Shown here: positions 8,998 to 15,452 of the stretch, one piece after another
How positions within the stretch are numbered: the first letter of the stretch is position 1
How the letters are laid out: every line of letters begins with the position of its first letter
DNA from: Bacteroidales bacterium UBA3808
GTDB taxonomy: Bacteria; Bacteroidota; Bacteroidia; Bacteroidales; Paludibacteraceae
Assembly: GCA_002369075.1 (NCBI GenBank)
Contig: DFEG01000027.1
Coordinates: 1-31,005, forward strand
Direction of reading: 5' to 3'
Length of the DNA: 31,005 bases
The notes under the pieces: generated by a model
Told to the model about the DNA's origin: nothing
Database searches by the model: none
What the model saw: the letters and a program-made list of their open reading frames with translations, nothing else
Translations under genes and position numbers: made by a program

Positions 8998-9159
8998 CTA
9001 AAACCATTAGTGTCCACTTAAAATCAATTCCCTTCCGAGTAGGCGGATGCCTGTTTATTCGGAAATAAACCGAAGTCTTGGACGGAAAACGGAACGAAAC
9101 CCCCAACCCGCTCTCAAAAAAGCAGTACCTTTGCACTCGAAATCGAAAAGGCCATGGTT
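8998..9159. other. Intergenic region upstream of the sigma-54 promoter
   Basis: No gene is seen. It holds a perfect 7-bp inverted repeat, GTTTATT-CGGA-AATAAAC, at 9053-9070, roughly 115-135 bp upstream of the predicted sigma-54 start; this is a plausible position for an activator site, but that is only inference. TACCTTTG at 9126-9133 matches the Bacteroidota -7 box but lacks TTG at the required upstream distance. Confidence 0.45.
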
Positions 9160-9175
9160 TGGCACGATATTTGCA
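9160..9175 (+). promoter_or_regulatory. Sigma-54 (-24/-12) promoter
   Basis: The sequence TGGCACG-ATAT-TTGCA is an exact match to the sigma-54 consensus (GG, 10 nt, GC). The start would fall near 9187, giving a leader of about 60 nt before the PepSY-like gene. If used, transcription needs RpoN and an enhancer-binding activator, neither of which is in the window. Confidence 0.75.
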
Positions 9176-9248
9176 GTATTTTTAGTGAAGAGATACACTT
9201 GAACAGATCTCTGCAAAAATGAGTAATAACCCATAAAATTGTATCATC

Positions 9249-9689
9249 ATGAAAAAGTTCATTATCGCAGCTTTCGCAGCTGTATGCAGCATCTTCAGCG
9301 CATGCGCAGACAATGACCGGATCATCACTTTCGACCAGCTTCCGGCAGCCGCTCAGGCTATAGTACAGCAATACAAGAACGTAGCGGACATCGCTTACGT
9401 CAAACTGGATCCCGAGTTCTTCGGCGGAGACGAATACAGTGTCCGCTTCAACGACGGGAAGGAGTTTGAGTTTGAAGAGGACGGTTCCCTCCGCAAAGTG
9501 GATTACCAGTATGAGGCGGTTCCCGAGGCACTGGTGCCGGAGGTCGTTCGCCAGCAGGTGAAAGCCTCTTTCCCGCAAGCTCTCATCGTTGAATGGGGCA
9601 AAAGCGGATGGGGATGGAAAGCGGAGTTGAACAACAAGATCGAGATCAAGTTCGACCGCAATCTGCAAATGCGCGGTTTGGATGACTAA
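9249..9689 (+). CDS. PepSY-like (DUF2874-type) exported protein
   Basis: 146 residues. It starts with a signal peptide (MKKFIIAAFAAVCSIFSAC), possibly a lipoprotein signal with C19 as the acylated residue, or cleaved just after. The mature part consists of two PepSY-like units: DQLPAAAQAIVQQYKNVADIAYVKLD...YSVRFNDGKEFEFEEDGSLRKVD, and PEVVRQQVKASFPQALIVEWGKSGWGWKAELNNKIEIKFDRN. Such proteins are common periplasmic proteins in Bacteroidales; their ligand or target is unknown. An exact sigma-54 promoter lies upstream and a strong terminator follows, so it is probably a single-gene unit under a signal-dependent activator. Confidence 0.85.
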   Translation: MKKFIIAAFAAVCSIFSACADNDRIITFDQLPAAAQAIVQQYKNVADIAYVKLDPEFFGGDEYSVRFNDGKEFEFEEDGSLRKVDYQYEAVPEALVPEVVRQQVKASFPQALIVEWGKSGWGWKAELNNKIEIKFDRNLQMRGLDD

Positions 9690-9706
9690 TCCGCCGGCGC
9701 TACAAC

Positions 9707-9732
9707 AAAAATCGTCCTTCGGGGCGATTTTT
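9707..9732 (+). terminator. Intrinsic terminator after the PepSY-like gene
   Basis: An 11-bp stem (AAAAATCGTCC paired with GGGCGATTTTT, one T-G pair) with a TTCG tetraloop. The stem itself ends in a T-run. It partly abuts the -33 element of the next promoter. Confidence 0.9.
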
Positions 9733-9733
9733 C

Positions 9734-9764
9734 TTGCGTATGTCAAATAAAAGTTGTATCTTTG
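9734..9764 (+). promoter_or_regulatory. Bacteroidota -33/-7 promoter of the lolA-like gene
   Basis: TTG at 9734-9736, a 20-nt spacer, and TATCTTTG at 9757-9764. The spacer resembles that of the TonB-receptor promoter (both have GCGTAT and CAAATAAAAG). The ATG lies 14 nt after the -7 box, so the leader is very short. Confidence 0.8.
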
Positions 9765-9778
9765 CACGCAAAAACGAT

Positions 9779-10348
9779 ATGAAACTGTTACTGACCATAC
9801 TGACTGTCCTCAGTTCGTTTATGGCGAACCTGGAACAAAAGACGCTGCATTCGGCTTTCACCGTGACGGTAGCGGAAGAGGTAAACGCCCCGATGAATTT
9901 CCCGGGTGAGATCATTATGCAGGGGAACAAGTTCCGTCTGGAGATGATGGACATAGAGGCGGCGTACGACGGCAAGACGATGTATATGTACTCCGCTCAG
10001 ACCGACGAGTTGACGCTCTCCAATCCGACCGAACAGGAGCTGGTGGAGGCGAACCCGTTGCTGTACGCCAAAGCCCTTGTGCCGGTTTGTAACGTGACGG
10101 AAAGAACGACCCAGGACGGACAACAGACCATCGTGACGCTGACCCCGAAAGACCAGAGTATAGGTATCAACCGCTTTGTGCTGAAACTCCGAAACAGCGA
10201 CCTCATGCCCCTGTCGGTGGAAATCAAAGAAGGTAAGAAGACCTCAACGCTGAAGATGAAAGAGCCGAAGTTCGTGCCAACCAATCCGGAGGATATATTT
10301 ATCTTGAAACCAAGCAAAAATACGTATGTCAACGACATGCGCTTCTAA
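9779..10348 (+). CDS. lolA: LolA-like outer-membrane lipoprotein carrier protein
   Basis: 189 residues from the ATG at 9779, chosen because an upstream in-frame ATG lies within the promoter and because MKLLLTILTVLSSFMA reads as a signal peptide. The mature protein resembles the half-barrel of LolA: a GEIIMQGNKFRLEM strand pair, then AAYDGKTMYMYSAQTDELTLSNPTEQELVEANPL, which is the typical pattern (the DGKT...Y turn followed by the T-x-E-E-L-x-x-x-NP segment). LolA shuttles lipoproteins through the periplasm to the outer membrane. The N-terminus after the signal is shorter than in Bacteroides LolA. lolA next to trxB is a recurrent arrangement in the order. The stop codon is the start of a heptamer-type repeat. 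Confidence 0.8.
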   Translation: MKLLLTILTVLSSFMANLEQKTLHSAFTVTVAEEVNAPMNFPGEIIMQGNKFRLEMMDIEAAYDGKTMYMYSAQTDELTLSNPTEQELVEANPLLYAKALVPVCNVTERTTQDGQQTIVTLTPKDQSIGINRFVLKLRNSDLMPLSVEIKEGKKTSTLKMKEPKFVPTNPEDIFILKPSKNTYVNDMRF

Positions 10349-10374
10349 ATGACTAAATAACCAAATAAATGACC
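10347..10374. repeat. Degenerate heptamer repeat at the lolA stop
   Basis: Units of the AAATGAC / AAATAAC type, with single extra bases between units. The repeat begins within the lolA stop codon. Confidence 0.6.
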
Positions 10375-10400
10375 CATACGGCGAAGCAGATCGTTCGACC

Positions 10401-10406
10401 GGAGGG
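10401..10406 (+). promoter_or_regulatory. Shine-Dalgarno site of trxB
   Basis: GGAGGG, 9 nt before the ATG at 10416 and 24 nt before the second in-frame ATG at 10431. Such a site is unusual in this window and favours the upstream start. Confidence 0.6.
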
Positions 10407-10413
10407 AGATTAG

Positions 10414-10442
10414 AAATGGTAAATGAAAAAATGGTAAATAAA
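10414..10442. repeat. Heptamer repeat covering the trxB start
   Basis: AAATGGT, AAATGAA, one extra A, AAATGGT, AAATAAA. It encodes the extra N-terminal MVNEKMVNK of TrxB and creates two possible ATG starts. Confidence 0.75.
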
Positions 10443-11399
10443 GTAAAATGTTTGATAATAGGCAGCGGTCCTGCGGGATACACGGCTGCCATCTATGCCA
10501 GCCGTGCGAACCTGGCACCGGTACTCATCGAAGGTCCGCAACTCGGCGGACAGTTGACCACTACTACCGAAGTGGAGAACTTCCCCGGCTACCCGGACGG
10601 CGTGGAGCCGTTCCAGATGATGGACGACATGAAAAGGCAAGCCGAGCGCTTCGGCACGCAGTTCGTATCAGGCGTAGTGACGAAGGTAGACTTTTCTGTA
10701 AGCCCGAAAAAAGTGTGGGTGGAGGATACGGAGGAGTATGAAGCGGACGCTGTCATCATCGCTACCGGCGCGAGTGCCAAATACCTTGGTATCGAGAGCG
10801 AGCGGACATACAAAGGTCGCGGCGTGAGTGCCTGCGCCACCTGTGACGGTTTCTTCTACCGCAAGAAGACCGTAGCGGTAGTGGGCGGCGGCGACACAGC
10901 CTGCGAGGAAGCGAACTACCTCGCCGGGCTCTGCGAGAAAGTCTATATGATTGTCCGCAAACCGTATCTGCGTGCTTCGGAGATCATGCAGCAGCGCGTA
11001 TTGAACAACCCGAAGATCGAGGTGCTCTTTGAGCACAACACGGTTCAGTTGACGGGTGAAGGCAAGGTGCAAGGTGCCGATTTAGTATATCGCAAAGGTG
11101 AGGCGGACGAGGCGATGAAGCATATCGCTATCGACGGTTTCTTCTTGGCTATCGGCCACCACCCGAACACGGAGCTGTTCAAGGACTACGTGAACCGCGA
11201 CGCGGAGGGTTATATTATCACCGAAGGAAATAGCACGCAGTGTTATAAATGTCAAATGTCAAATGACAAATGTCAAATCCTCCCCGGTGTCTTCGCTGCA
11301 GGCGATTGTGCCGATCCGCATTACAGGCAGGCGATCGTGGCAGCCGGCAGCGGAGCCAAAGCCGCTATCGAGGCAGACAAGTATATAAAATCGATTTGA
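10416..11399 (+). CDS. trxB: Thioredoxin reductase (NADPH)
   Basis: Flavoprotein that reduces thioredoxin with NADPH in the cytoplasm. Evidence: FAD-binding GSGPAGYTAA (about 17-26), redox-active C140-A-T-C143, NADPH-binding VGGGDTACEEA (about 155-165), and the C-terminal FAD site GVFAAGDCADPHYRQ. At 327 residues it is slightly longer than the usual 310-315. The surplus comes from a repeat-encoded N-terminus and from KCQMSNDKCQI (about 278-288), encoded by a four-unit heptamer repeat inserted in frame just before the GVFAAGD motif and carrying two extra cysteines. All catalytic motifs are intact, so the enzyme is probably active. The stop codon begins another short tandem repeat. Confidence 0.97.
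   Translation: MVNEKMVNKVKCLIIGSGPAGYTAAIYASRANLAPVLIEGPQLGGQLTTTTEVENFPGYPDGVEPFQMMDDMKRQAERFGTQFVSGVVTKVDFSVSPKKVWVEDTEEYEADAVIIATGASAKYLGIESERTYKGRGVSACATCDGFFYRKKTVAVVGGGDTACEEANYLAGLCEKVYMIVRKPYLRASEIMQQRVLNNPKIEVLFEHNTVQLTGEGKVQGADLVYRKGEADEAMKHIAIDGFFLAIGHHPNTELFKDYVNRDAEGYIITEGNSTQCYKCQMSNDKCQILPGVFAAGDCADPHYRQAIVAAGSGAKAAIEADKYIKSI
11247..11278. repeat. Heptamer repeat inside trxB
   Basis: AAATGTC, AAATGTC, AAATGAC, AAATGTC, then AAAT. It lies in coding sequence and keeps the frame. Confidence 0.9.
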
Positions 11400-11420
11400 G
11401 GATTTGAAGATTTGAGGATT
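11397..11420. repeat. 8-bp tandem repeat at the trxB/porin junction
   Basis: TGAGGATT, TGAAGATT, TGAGGATT. The first unit starts with the trxB stop codon. The start codon (TTG) of the next gene lies in the second and third units. Confidence 0.85.
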
Positions 11421-12827
11421 AAGGTATCCATAGTATTAGCAGCACTGATGGTGTGCGTGGCGGCAGTTCATGCCGCTGAGGCGGATAGTGCGCGTGTGGC
11501 GAAGAAAGAAGCGGTGAAGAGTCATCTCAAGCAGCATTTCAAGCCCTACGGCTTTATCCGCAACTACTTCACGTATGACAGCCGTGAGTGTTACGCCGGA
11601 ACGGGCGACCTGTACCATTTCCAGCCGAAGGACGAAGCGTGGAACCAGACAGAGGCGGAAACGGCGGTGTCGGGCGTGCCGCGTGAGGACATGAATGCCG
11701 TCAGCAGTTTCCGTTTTCTCTCGCTGAGCACCCGTGTGGGACTGAATATCGTGGGGTACCAGTGGCGCGGAACGAAGTTCGGCGCTAAGATAGAAGCGGA
11801 CTTCTACGCCGGTTTGAGTGTGAAAGGGATGGGTCAACACCCGTTGAGCGGTGCGGCGCAGTTCAGGTTGCGGCACGCGTATCTGACACTCGCGTGGGAC
11901 AGTCTGAAGATGGGCAAGGACTATGCGCGTGTGGAGTTGCTGATCGGTCAGACTTGGCACCCGATGGCGGCGGACCTGAGCGATGTGATTGCGCTTAATC
12001 CGTGTGCGCCGTTCGGTCCGTTCAACCGCTCTCCGCAGGTGCGCATGGACGCTCATTTAGGACGCTATCTCACGCTGACGGCGGCTGGTCTCTGGCAGAT
12101 GCAGTATTGCTCGGTCGGACCGGACGGAGCTTCGGCGGAGTATATAGCCTATAGCAAGACGCCGGAGGGATATTTAGGAGTTTCTTTCCATCACCAAGGC
12201 TGGCTCGTTCGCGCCGGTGCCGATGTGCTGAGTATCAGTCCGCGGCATTTGGGCGAGGTCAGAGGCGTGCGGGTGAAGGTGAAAGACCGTCTGACGACGG
12301 CTTCGCCGTTCCTGTATGCGCAGTATTGCAAGGGCGAGTTCTCCATCAAAGCCAAGACGATCTTCGCGGAGGCAGGCGAGCACATGAACCTCAACGGCGG
12401 TTACGGCGTGAAGAAAGTGAACGCCGACGGCAGTCGGGAGTACACGCCGACAAGGACATCCTCCTCCTGGGTGAGTATCGTCTATGGCGGCAAGGTGGGC
12501 AAGCAGGAGGACAAGCACCCGCAGAAGCTGCAGGGTATTCTGTTTGGCGGTTACATGCGCAGTTTCGGCACCAAAGAGGCGTTGATAGATGCGGACGGCA
12601 ACGGGGCGATGGATTTTTATGTCCCGCGGACGAGCAACCTGCACCAGATGTGGAGAATGTCGCCGACGATACTATGGACCATCGGTAAGTTCCAGTTGGG
12701 CTGCGAGTATGAGATTACGTCCGTGCAGTACGGACGCGGCGCAGTGGGCGCGAACGGGTTAGTGAACGAAGGACTGCATTGGGTGACCAACCATCGTGTG
12801 CAGCTGATGACGAAGTATAATTTCTAA
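11412..12827 (+). CDS. Outer-membrane porin-like beta-barrel protein
   Basis: 471 residues. The signal peptide RIKVSIVLAALMVCVAAVHA is followed by a mature chain starting AEADSARVAKKE. After about residue 45 (YGFIRNYFTYDSRE) the sequence alternates polar and aromatic/hydrophobic residues typical of beta strands and ends in a terminal strand with aromatic last residue (VQLMTKYNF), as in outer-membrane barrels. Substrate and exact family are not recognised. No ATG precedes the signal peptide: the frame is open back to the trxB stop, and the only sensible start is TTG at 11412 within the 8-bp repeat; a later ATG (11448) would destroy the signal peptide. It probably belongs to the lolA-trxB transcription unit. 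Confidence 0.75.
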   Translation: MRIKVSIVLAALMVCVAAVHAAEADSARVAKKEAVKSHLKQHFKPYGFIRNYFTYDSRECYAGTGDLYHFQPKDEAWNQTEAETAVSGVPREDMNAVSSFRFLSLSTRVGLNIVGYQWRGTKFGAKIEADFYAGLSVKGMGQHPLSGAAQFRLRHAYLTLAWDSLKMGKDYARVELLIGQTWHPMAADLSDVIALNPCAPFGPFNRSPQVRMDAHLGRYLTLTAAGLWQMQYCSVGPDGASAEYIAYSKTPEGYLGVSFHHQGWLVRAGADVLSISPRHLGEVRGVRVKVKDRLTTASPFLYAQYCKGEFSIKAKTIFAEAGEHMNLNGGYGVKKVNADGSREYTPTRTSSSWVSIVYGGKVGKQEDKHPQKLQGILFGGYMRSFGTKEALIDADGNGAMDFYVPRTSNLHQMWRMSPTILWTIGKFQLGCEYEITSVQYGRGAVGANGLVNEGLHWVTNHRVQLMTKYNF

Positions 12828-12829
12828 CA

Positions 12830-12849
12830 AATCCCCATTTATAGGGATT
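12830..12849 (+). terminator. Weak hairpin after the porin-like gene
   Basis: AATCCC and GGGATT form a 6-bp stem with an 8-nt loop two nt after the stop codon. There is no T-run, so termination is uncertain. Confidence 0.35.
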
Positions 12850-12878
12850 GCGTATTCCAAATAAAAGCAGTACTTTTG
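12848..12878 (+). promoter_or_regulatory. Bacteroidota -33/-7 promoter of the TonB-dependent receptor
   Basis: TTG at 12848-12850, a 20-nt spacer, and TACTTTTG at 12871-12878. The element is nearly identical to the minus-strand tRNA-Phe promoter at 15201-15232. Confidence 0.8.
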
Positions 12879-12892
12879 CAGAAAATTTTGCA

Positions 12893-14956
12893 ATGATGTA
12901 CAAAAAGTATTACGTCATAGTATTATGTCTGTCCCTTTGTGTGGGTATGCGGGCACAGGAGAAGAGCGATTTCGAGGTAGAGGAGATCACGGTGGTGCAG
13001 CGCAAGAAAGGGAAAGTGAAGAGTCGTACGGAGGCTTTCGACACCGAGAAGATCAACGGAGAGGAGTTGTGCCGTGCGGCATGCTGCAACCTGAGCGAGG
13101 CGTTTGAGACGAATGCGTCGGTCGATGTGGCGTATTCGGATGCCGCCACGGGTGCCAAACAGATACGTCTGTTGGGTCTGAGCGGTACGTATGTGCAGCT
13201 GATCCAGGAGAACACGCCGGCGGTAAGAGGTCTGGCGCAGAACTTCGGGTTGGAGTATATACCCGGCCCGTGGATGAGTTCGATACAGGTAAGCAAAGGC
13301 ACCTCGTCGGTCATCAACGGCTATGAGGCGACCTCGGGGCAGATCAACGTGGAGCTGCTCAAACCGCAGATACAGAACCCGCTCTCGCTCAACCTGATGG
13401 TGAACTCCGAGGCGATGGGGGAAATCAACCTCATGGGCGGATGGCAAGTGCCGCTGAAGAATGCCGACCCGCGTGAGTCGCTCTATACCGGTGTGCTGGC
13501 GCATTATACGGGCGGGTTCATGGGTATGGACGGTAACAAAGACTCGTTCGCCGACATGCCGAAGACGCAGAATGCGAATGTGGCGAACCGATGGTTTTAT
13601 AGGAAAGGCGAATATACGTTCCAAGCTTTTGTGCGCGGTCTGTACGACAGGCGGCGAGGCGGACAGTTAGCGGACACGATTGCCAATCCGTACCATATCA
13701 ATTTAGATACATGGCGCGTGGAAGGGTTCATGAAGAACGGCTATGTGTTCGACCCCGAGAGCGGTTCATCCGTGGCGGTGATCACGGCGGTCAGTTATCA
13801 TAATCTGGATAACCTCTACGGCGTGAGGAACTGGAAAGCCAACCAACTCAATGCGTACCTCAATGCCATCTATCAAGGGAATTTTGAGGGCGGCGGCGAA
13901 GTGGACAACGACCACAGACTGAGTGCCGGACTGAGCGTGAATATCGATAACTACCGCGAGAGGCTGAGTATCCTGCCGCAGGCGTTGGACCGACTGGAAG
14001 TGGTGCCCGGTATCTTCGCGGAGTATAACCTCAAGTACGACGAGATGCTGTCGTTGGTAGCCGGTGTCCGGGCGGATTATTCGACGCGGTACGGGTTCTT
14101 CGTGACGCCGCGGGCGAATATACGGTACACGCCGTTCGAGTGGTGGACGCTGCGGGGCAGCGTGGGAATGGGCTACCGCAGTCCGAACGCCATTGCCGAC
14201 AACGCGTTTATACTGCCATCCAGCCGTGTACTGCATCTGACGGGCAATATTCAACAGGAAAGAGCGGTGAATACGGGACTCAGTACGACGTTCTATATCC
14301 CGATGGGCAGCAAGGAGCTGCAACTCTCGGCGGAGTATTACTACACGCATTTCATCAACTCGCTGATCGTGGACATGGACCAGGACCCGCACGCGGTCTA
14401 TATCTACAACCAGCGCGATGTGGAGGGCGCGAAGTCCTTTGCACACAGCGCGCAGATAGAGGCGTCGATGGAGGTGCTGCGGGGCTGGACGTGGACGGCG
14501 GCGTTCAGGTGGACGGATGTGGAGCAGACCACGAAAGGAGCGGACGGCATCTACCGCCTGCGCCCGAAAGCACTGACCAACCGGTTCAAGGGGATCATCT
14601 CCACCAGTTACCAGACGCCGCTCAAGAAATGGCAGTTCGATGTCACGGCGCAGTTCAACGGCGTGGGACGTATGCCGGACGGGTTTACGGCGTACGGAGA
14701 TTTAGCCGGCGGGTATGGTACGTTCAAGCCGATGAACTGGTACCCGCAGCTGATGGCGCAGATCACCAAGTACTGGCGCACGTGCAGCCTGTACGTGGGT
14801 GCGGAGAACATGACGAACTTCCGGCAGGACCATCCGATCATAGATAGTTTCAATCCCTTCGGTCCGGATTTCGATGCATCGATGGTTTGCGGCCCGACGA
14901 TGGGATGGAAGGTCTATGTCGGCTTCCGGTACGACCTGGAGAAGAAGGAAGACTGA
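12893..14956 (+). CDS. TonB-dependent outer-membrane receptor
   Basis: 687 residues from the ATG at 12893; the upstream in-frame ATG overlaps the promoter and is rejected. The signal peptide MMYKKYYVIVLCLSLCVGMRA precedes AQEKSDFEVEEITVVQRKK, a TonB-box-like stretch. The plug domain (about 45-155) contains KQIRLLGLSGTYVQLIQENTPAVRGL and VSKGTSSVINGYEATSGQINVEL, typical of cobalamin- or metal-type receptors. The rest is a 22-strand-type barrel ending MGWKVYVGFRYDLEKKED. It lacks the carboxypeptidase-like N-terminal extension of SusC proteins and has no SusD neighbour, so a glycan role is unlikely. The ligand is unknown. The protein has an unusual CRAACCN cysteine cluster near residue 60. Confidence 0.92.
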   Translation: MMYKKYYVIVLCLSLCVGMRAQEKSDFEVEEITVVQRKKGKVKSRTEAFDTEKINGEELCRAACCNLSEAFETNASVDVAYSDAATGAKQIRLLGLSGTYVQLIQENTPAVRGLAQNFGLEYIPGPWMSSIQVSKGTSSVINGYEATSGQINVELLKPQIQNPLSLNLMVNSEAMGEINLMGGWQVPLKNADPRESLYTGVLAHYTGGFMGMDGNKDSFADMPKTQNANVANRWFYRKGEYTFQAFVRGLYDRRRGGQLADTIANPYHINLDTWRVEGFMKNGYVFDPESGSSVAVITAVSYHNLDNLYGVRNWKANQLNAYLNAIYQGNFEGGGEVDNDHRLSAGLSVNIDNYRERLSILPQALDRLEVVPGIFAEYNLKYDEMLSLVAGVRADYSTRYGFFVTPRANIRYTPFEWWTLRGSVGMGYRSPNAIADNAFILPSSRVLHLTGNIQQERAVNTGLSTTFYIPMGSKELQLSAEYYYTHFINSLIVDMDQDPHAVYIYNQRDVEGAKSFAHSAQIEASMEVLRGWTWTAAFRWTDVEQTTKGADGIYRLRPKALTNRFKGIISTSYQTPLKKWQFDVTAQFNGVGRMPDGFTAYGDLAGGYGTFKPMNWYPQLMAQITKYWRTCSLYVGAENMTNFRQDHPIIDSFNPFGPDFDASMVCGPTMGWKVYVGFRYDLEKKED

Positions 14957-14988
14957 AAGATGAAGAATGAAAAGTGAAAGATAAAGAA
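14954..14988. repeat. Heptamer repeat at the TonB-receptor stop
   Basis: TGAAAGA, TGAAGAA, TGAAAAG, TGAAAGA, TAAAGAA. It begins with the TGA stop codon of the receptor and runs into the terminator. Confidence 0.8.
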
Positions 14989-15014
14989 AAAGAGGCTCGT
15001 AAAAGCCTCTTTTT
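14987..15014. terminator. Bidirectional terminator between the TonB receptor and tRNA-Phe
   Basis: An 11-bp perfect stem, AAAAAGAGGCT paired with AGCCTCTTTTT, with a 6-nt loop. A- and T-runs on both sides let it serve the plus-strand receptor and the minus-strand tRNA. Confidence 0.9.
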
Positions 15015-15016
15015 CG

Positions 15017-15089
15017 TGGTGCCACCGAGAATCGAACTAGGGACACAAGGATTTTCAGTCCTTTGCTCTACCAACTGAGCTATGGCACC
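15017..15089 (-). tRNA. tRNA-Phe (GAA)
   Basis: Reading the minus strand, the 73-nt gene starts GGTGCCA and ends TGGCACC plus discriminator A, giving a 7-bp acceptor stem. The D-arm is AGCTCAGTTGGTAGAGC. The anticodon stem AAGGA/TCCTT holds the loop CTGAAAA with anticodon GAA. The T-arm is present with GTTCGATTC. The 3' CCA is not encoded and must be added after transcription. Confidence 0.96.
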
Positions 15090-15123
15090 GAGCGAGCGAC
15101 CATCGAATGGTCGTGAAACTCGC

Positions 15124-15190
15124 TATTTACCATTTGGTCATTTACCATTTACCATTTATTTGGTCATTGGCAAAATGAGCCATTTGGTCA
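15124..15190. repeat. Heptamer repeats in the tRNA-Phe leader
   Basis: On the minus strand, repeated AAATGGT, AAATGAC and related heptamers with occasional extra bases. It lies between the tRNA promoter and the tRNA and belongs to the same motif family as the repeats in and before trxB. Confidence 0.75.
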
Positions 15191-15200
15191 AAAGCGAGTG

Positions 15201-15232
15201 CAAAAGTACTGCTTTTTTTTGGAATACGCAAA
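15201..15232 (-). promoter_or_regulatory. Promoter of tRNA-Phe
   Basis: On the minus strand, TTTG (15229-15232), a 20-nt spacer, and TACTTTTG (15201-15208). The first part is TTTGCGTATTCC and the second GCAGTACTTTTGCA, nearly identical to the TonB-receptor promoter. Confidence 0.8.
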
Positions 15233-15247
15233 TTTTTTTGCATTTTT

Positions 15248-15279
15248 TTTGCAAATATGTGTATTTTTTTGTAATTTTG
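15248..15279 (+). promoter_or_regulatory. Promoter of trmO
   Basis: TTTG at 15248-15251, a 20-nt spacer, TAATTTTG at 15272-15279. The start would fall near 15286, just before the first palindromic repeat. Confidence 0.7.
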
Positions 15280-15289
15280 CGGTGTTTTT

Positions 15290-15449
15290 ATCGCCCATAT
15301 ATGGTCGATACACATAAAACAACGGTATAAAGGCACACATAAGACAACGGTATAGATCGCCCATATATGGTCGATACATATAAATAACGGCATAAAGGCA
15401 CACATAAGACAATGGTATAGATCGCCCATATATGGTCGATACGAATAAA
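15290..15449 (+). repeat. Tandem 65-66 bp repeat with central palindromes in the trmO leader
   Basis: Full copies start at 15290 and 15356 and a third partial copy at 15421. Each begins with a 20-bp near-perfect palindrome whose core is CCATATATGG flanked by ATCG and CGAT. Each core contains an ATG that opens a short frame MVDT: nine codons in copy 1 (15301-15330), six in copy 2 (15367-15387), and in copy 3 a frame that runs into trmO. Given the promoter position, all three copies would be transcribed. Confidence 0.9.
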
Positions 15450-15452
15450 AAT

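Noticed and set aside
9006..9030. TAGTGTCCACTT stretch resembling an insertion-sequence end
   Set aside because: No matching inverted end, transposase fragment or target-site duplication was found in the window.
12893..14956. SusC-type glycan transporter linked to the amylase cluster
   Set aside because: It lacks the SusC N-terminal extension and a SusD partner, and a terminator, a tRNA gene and trmO separate it from the amylases.
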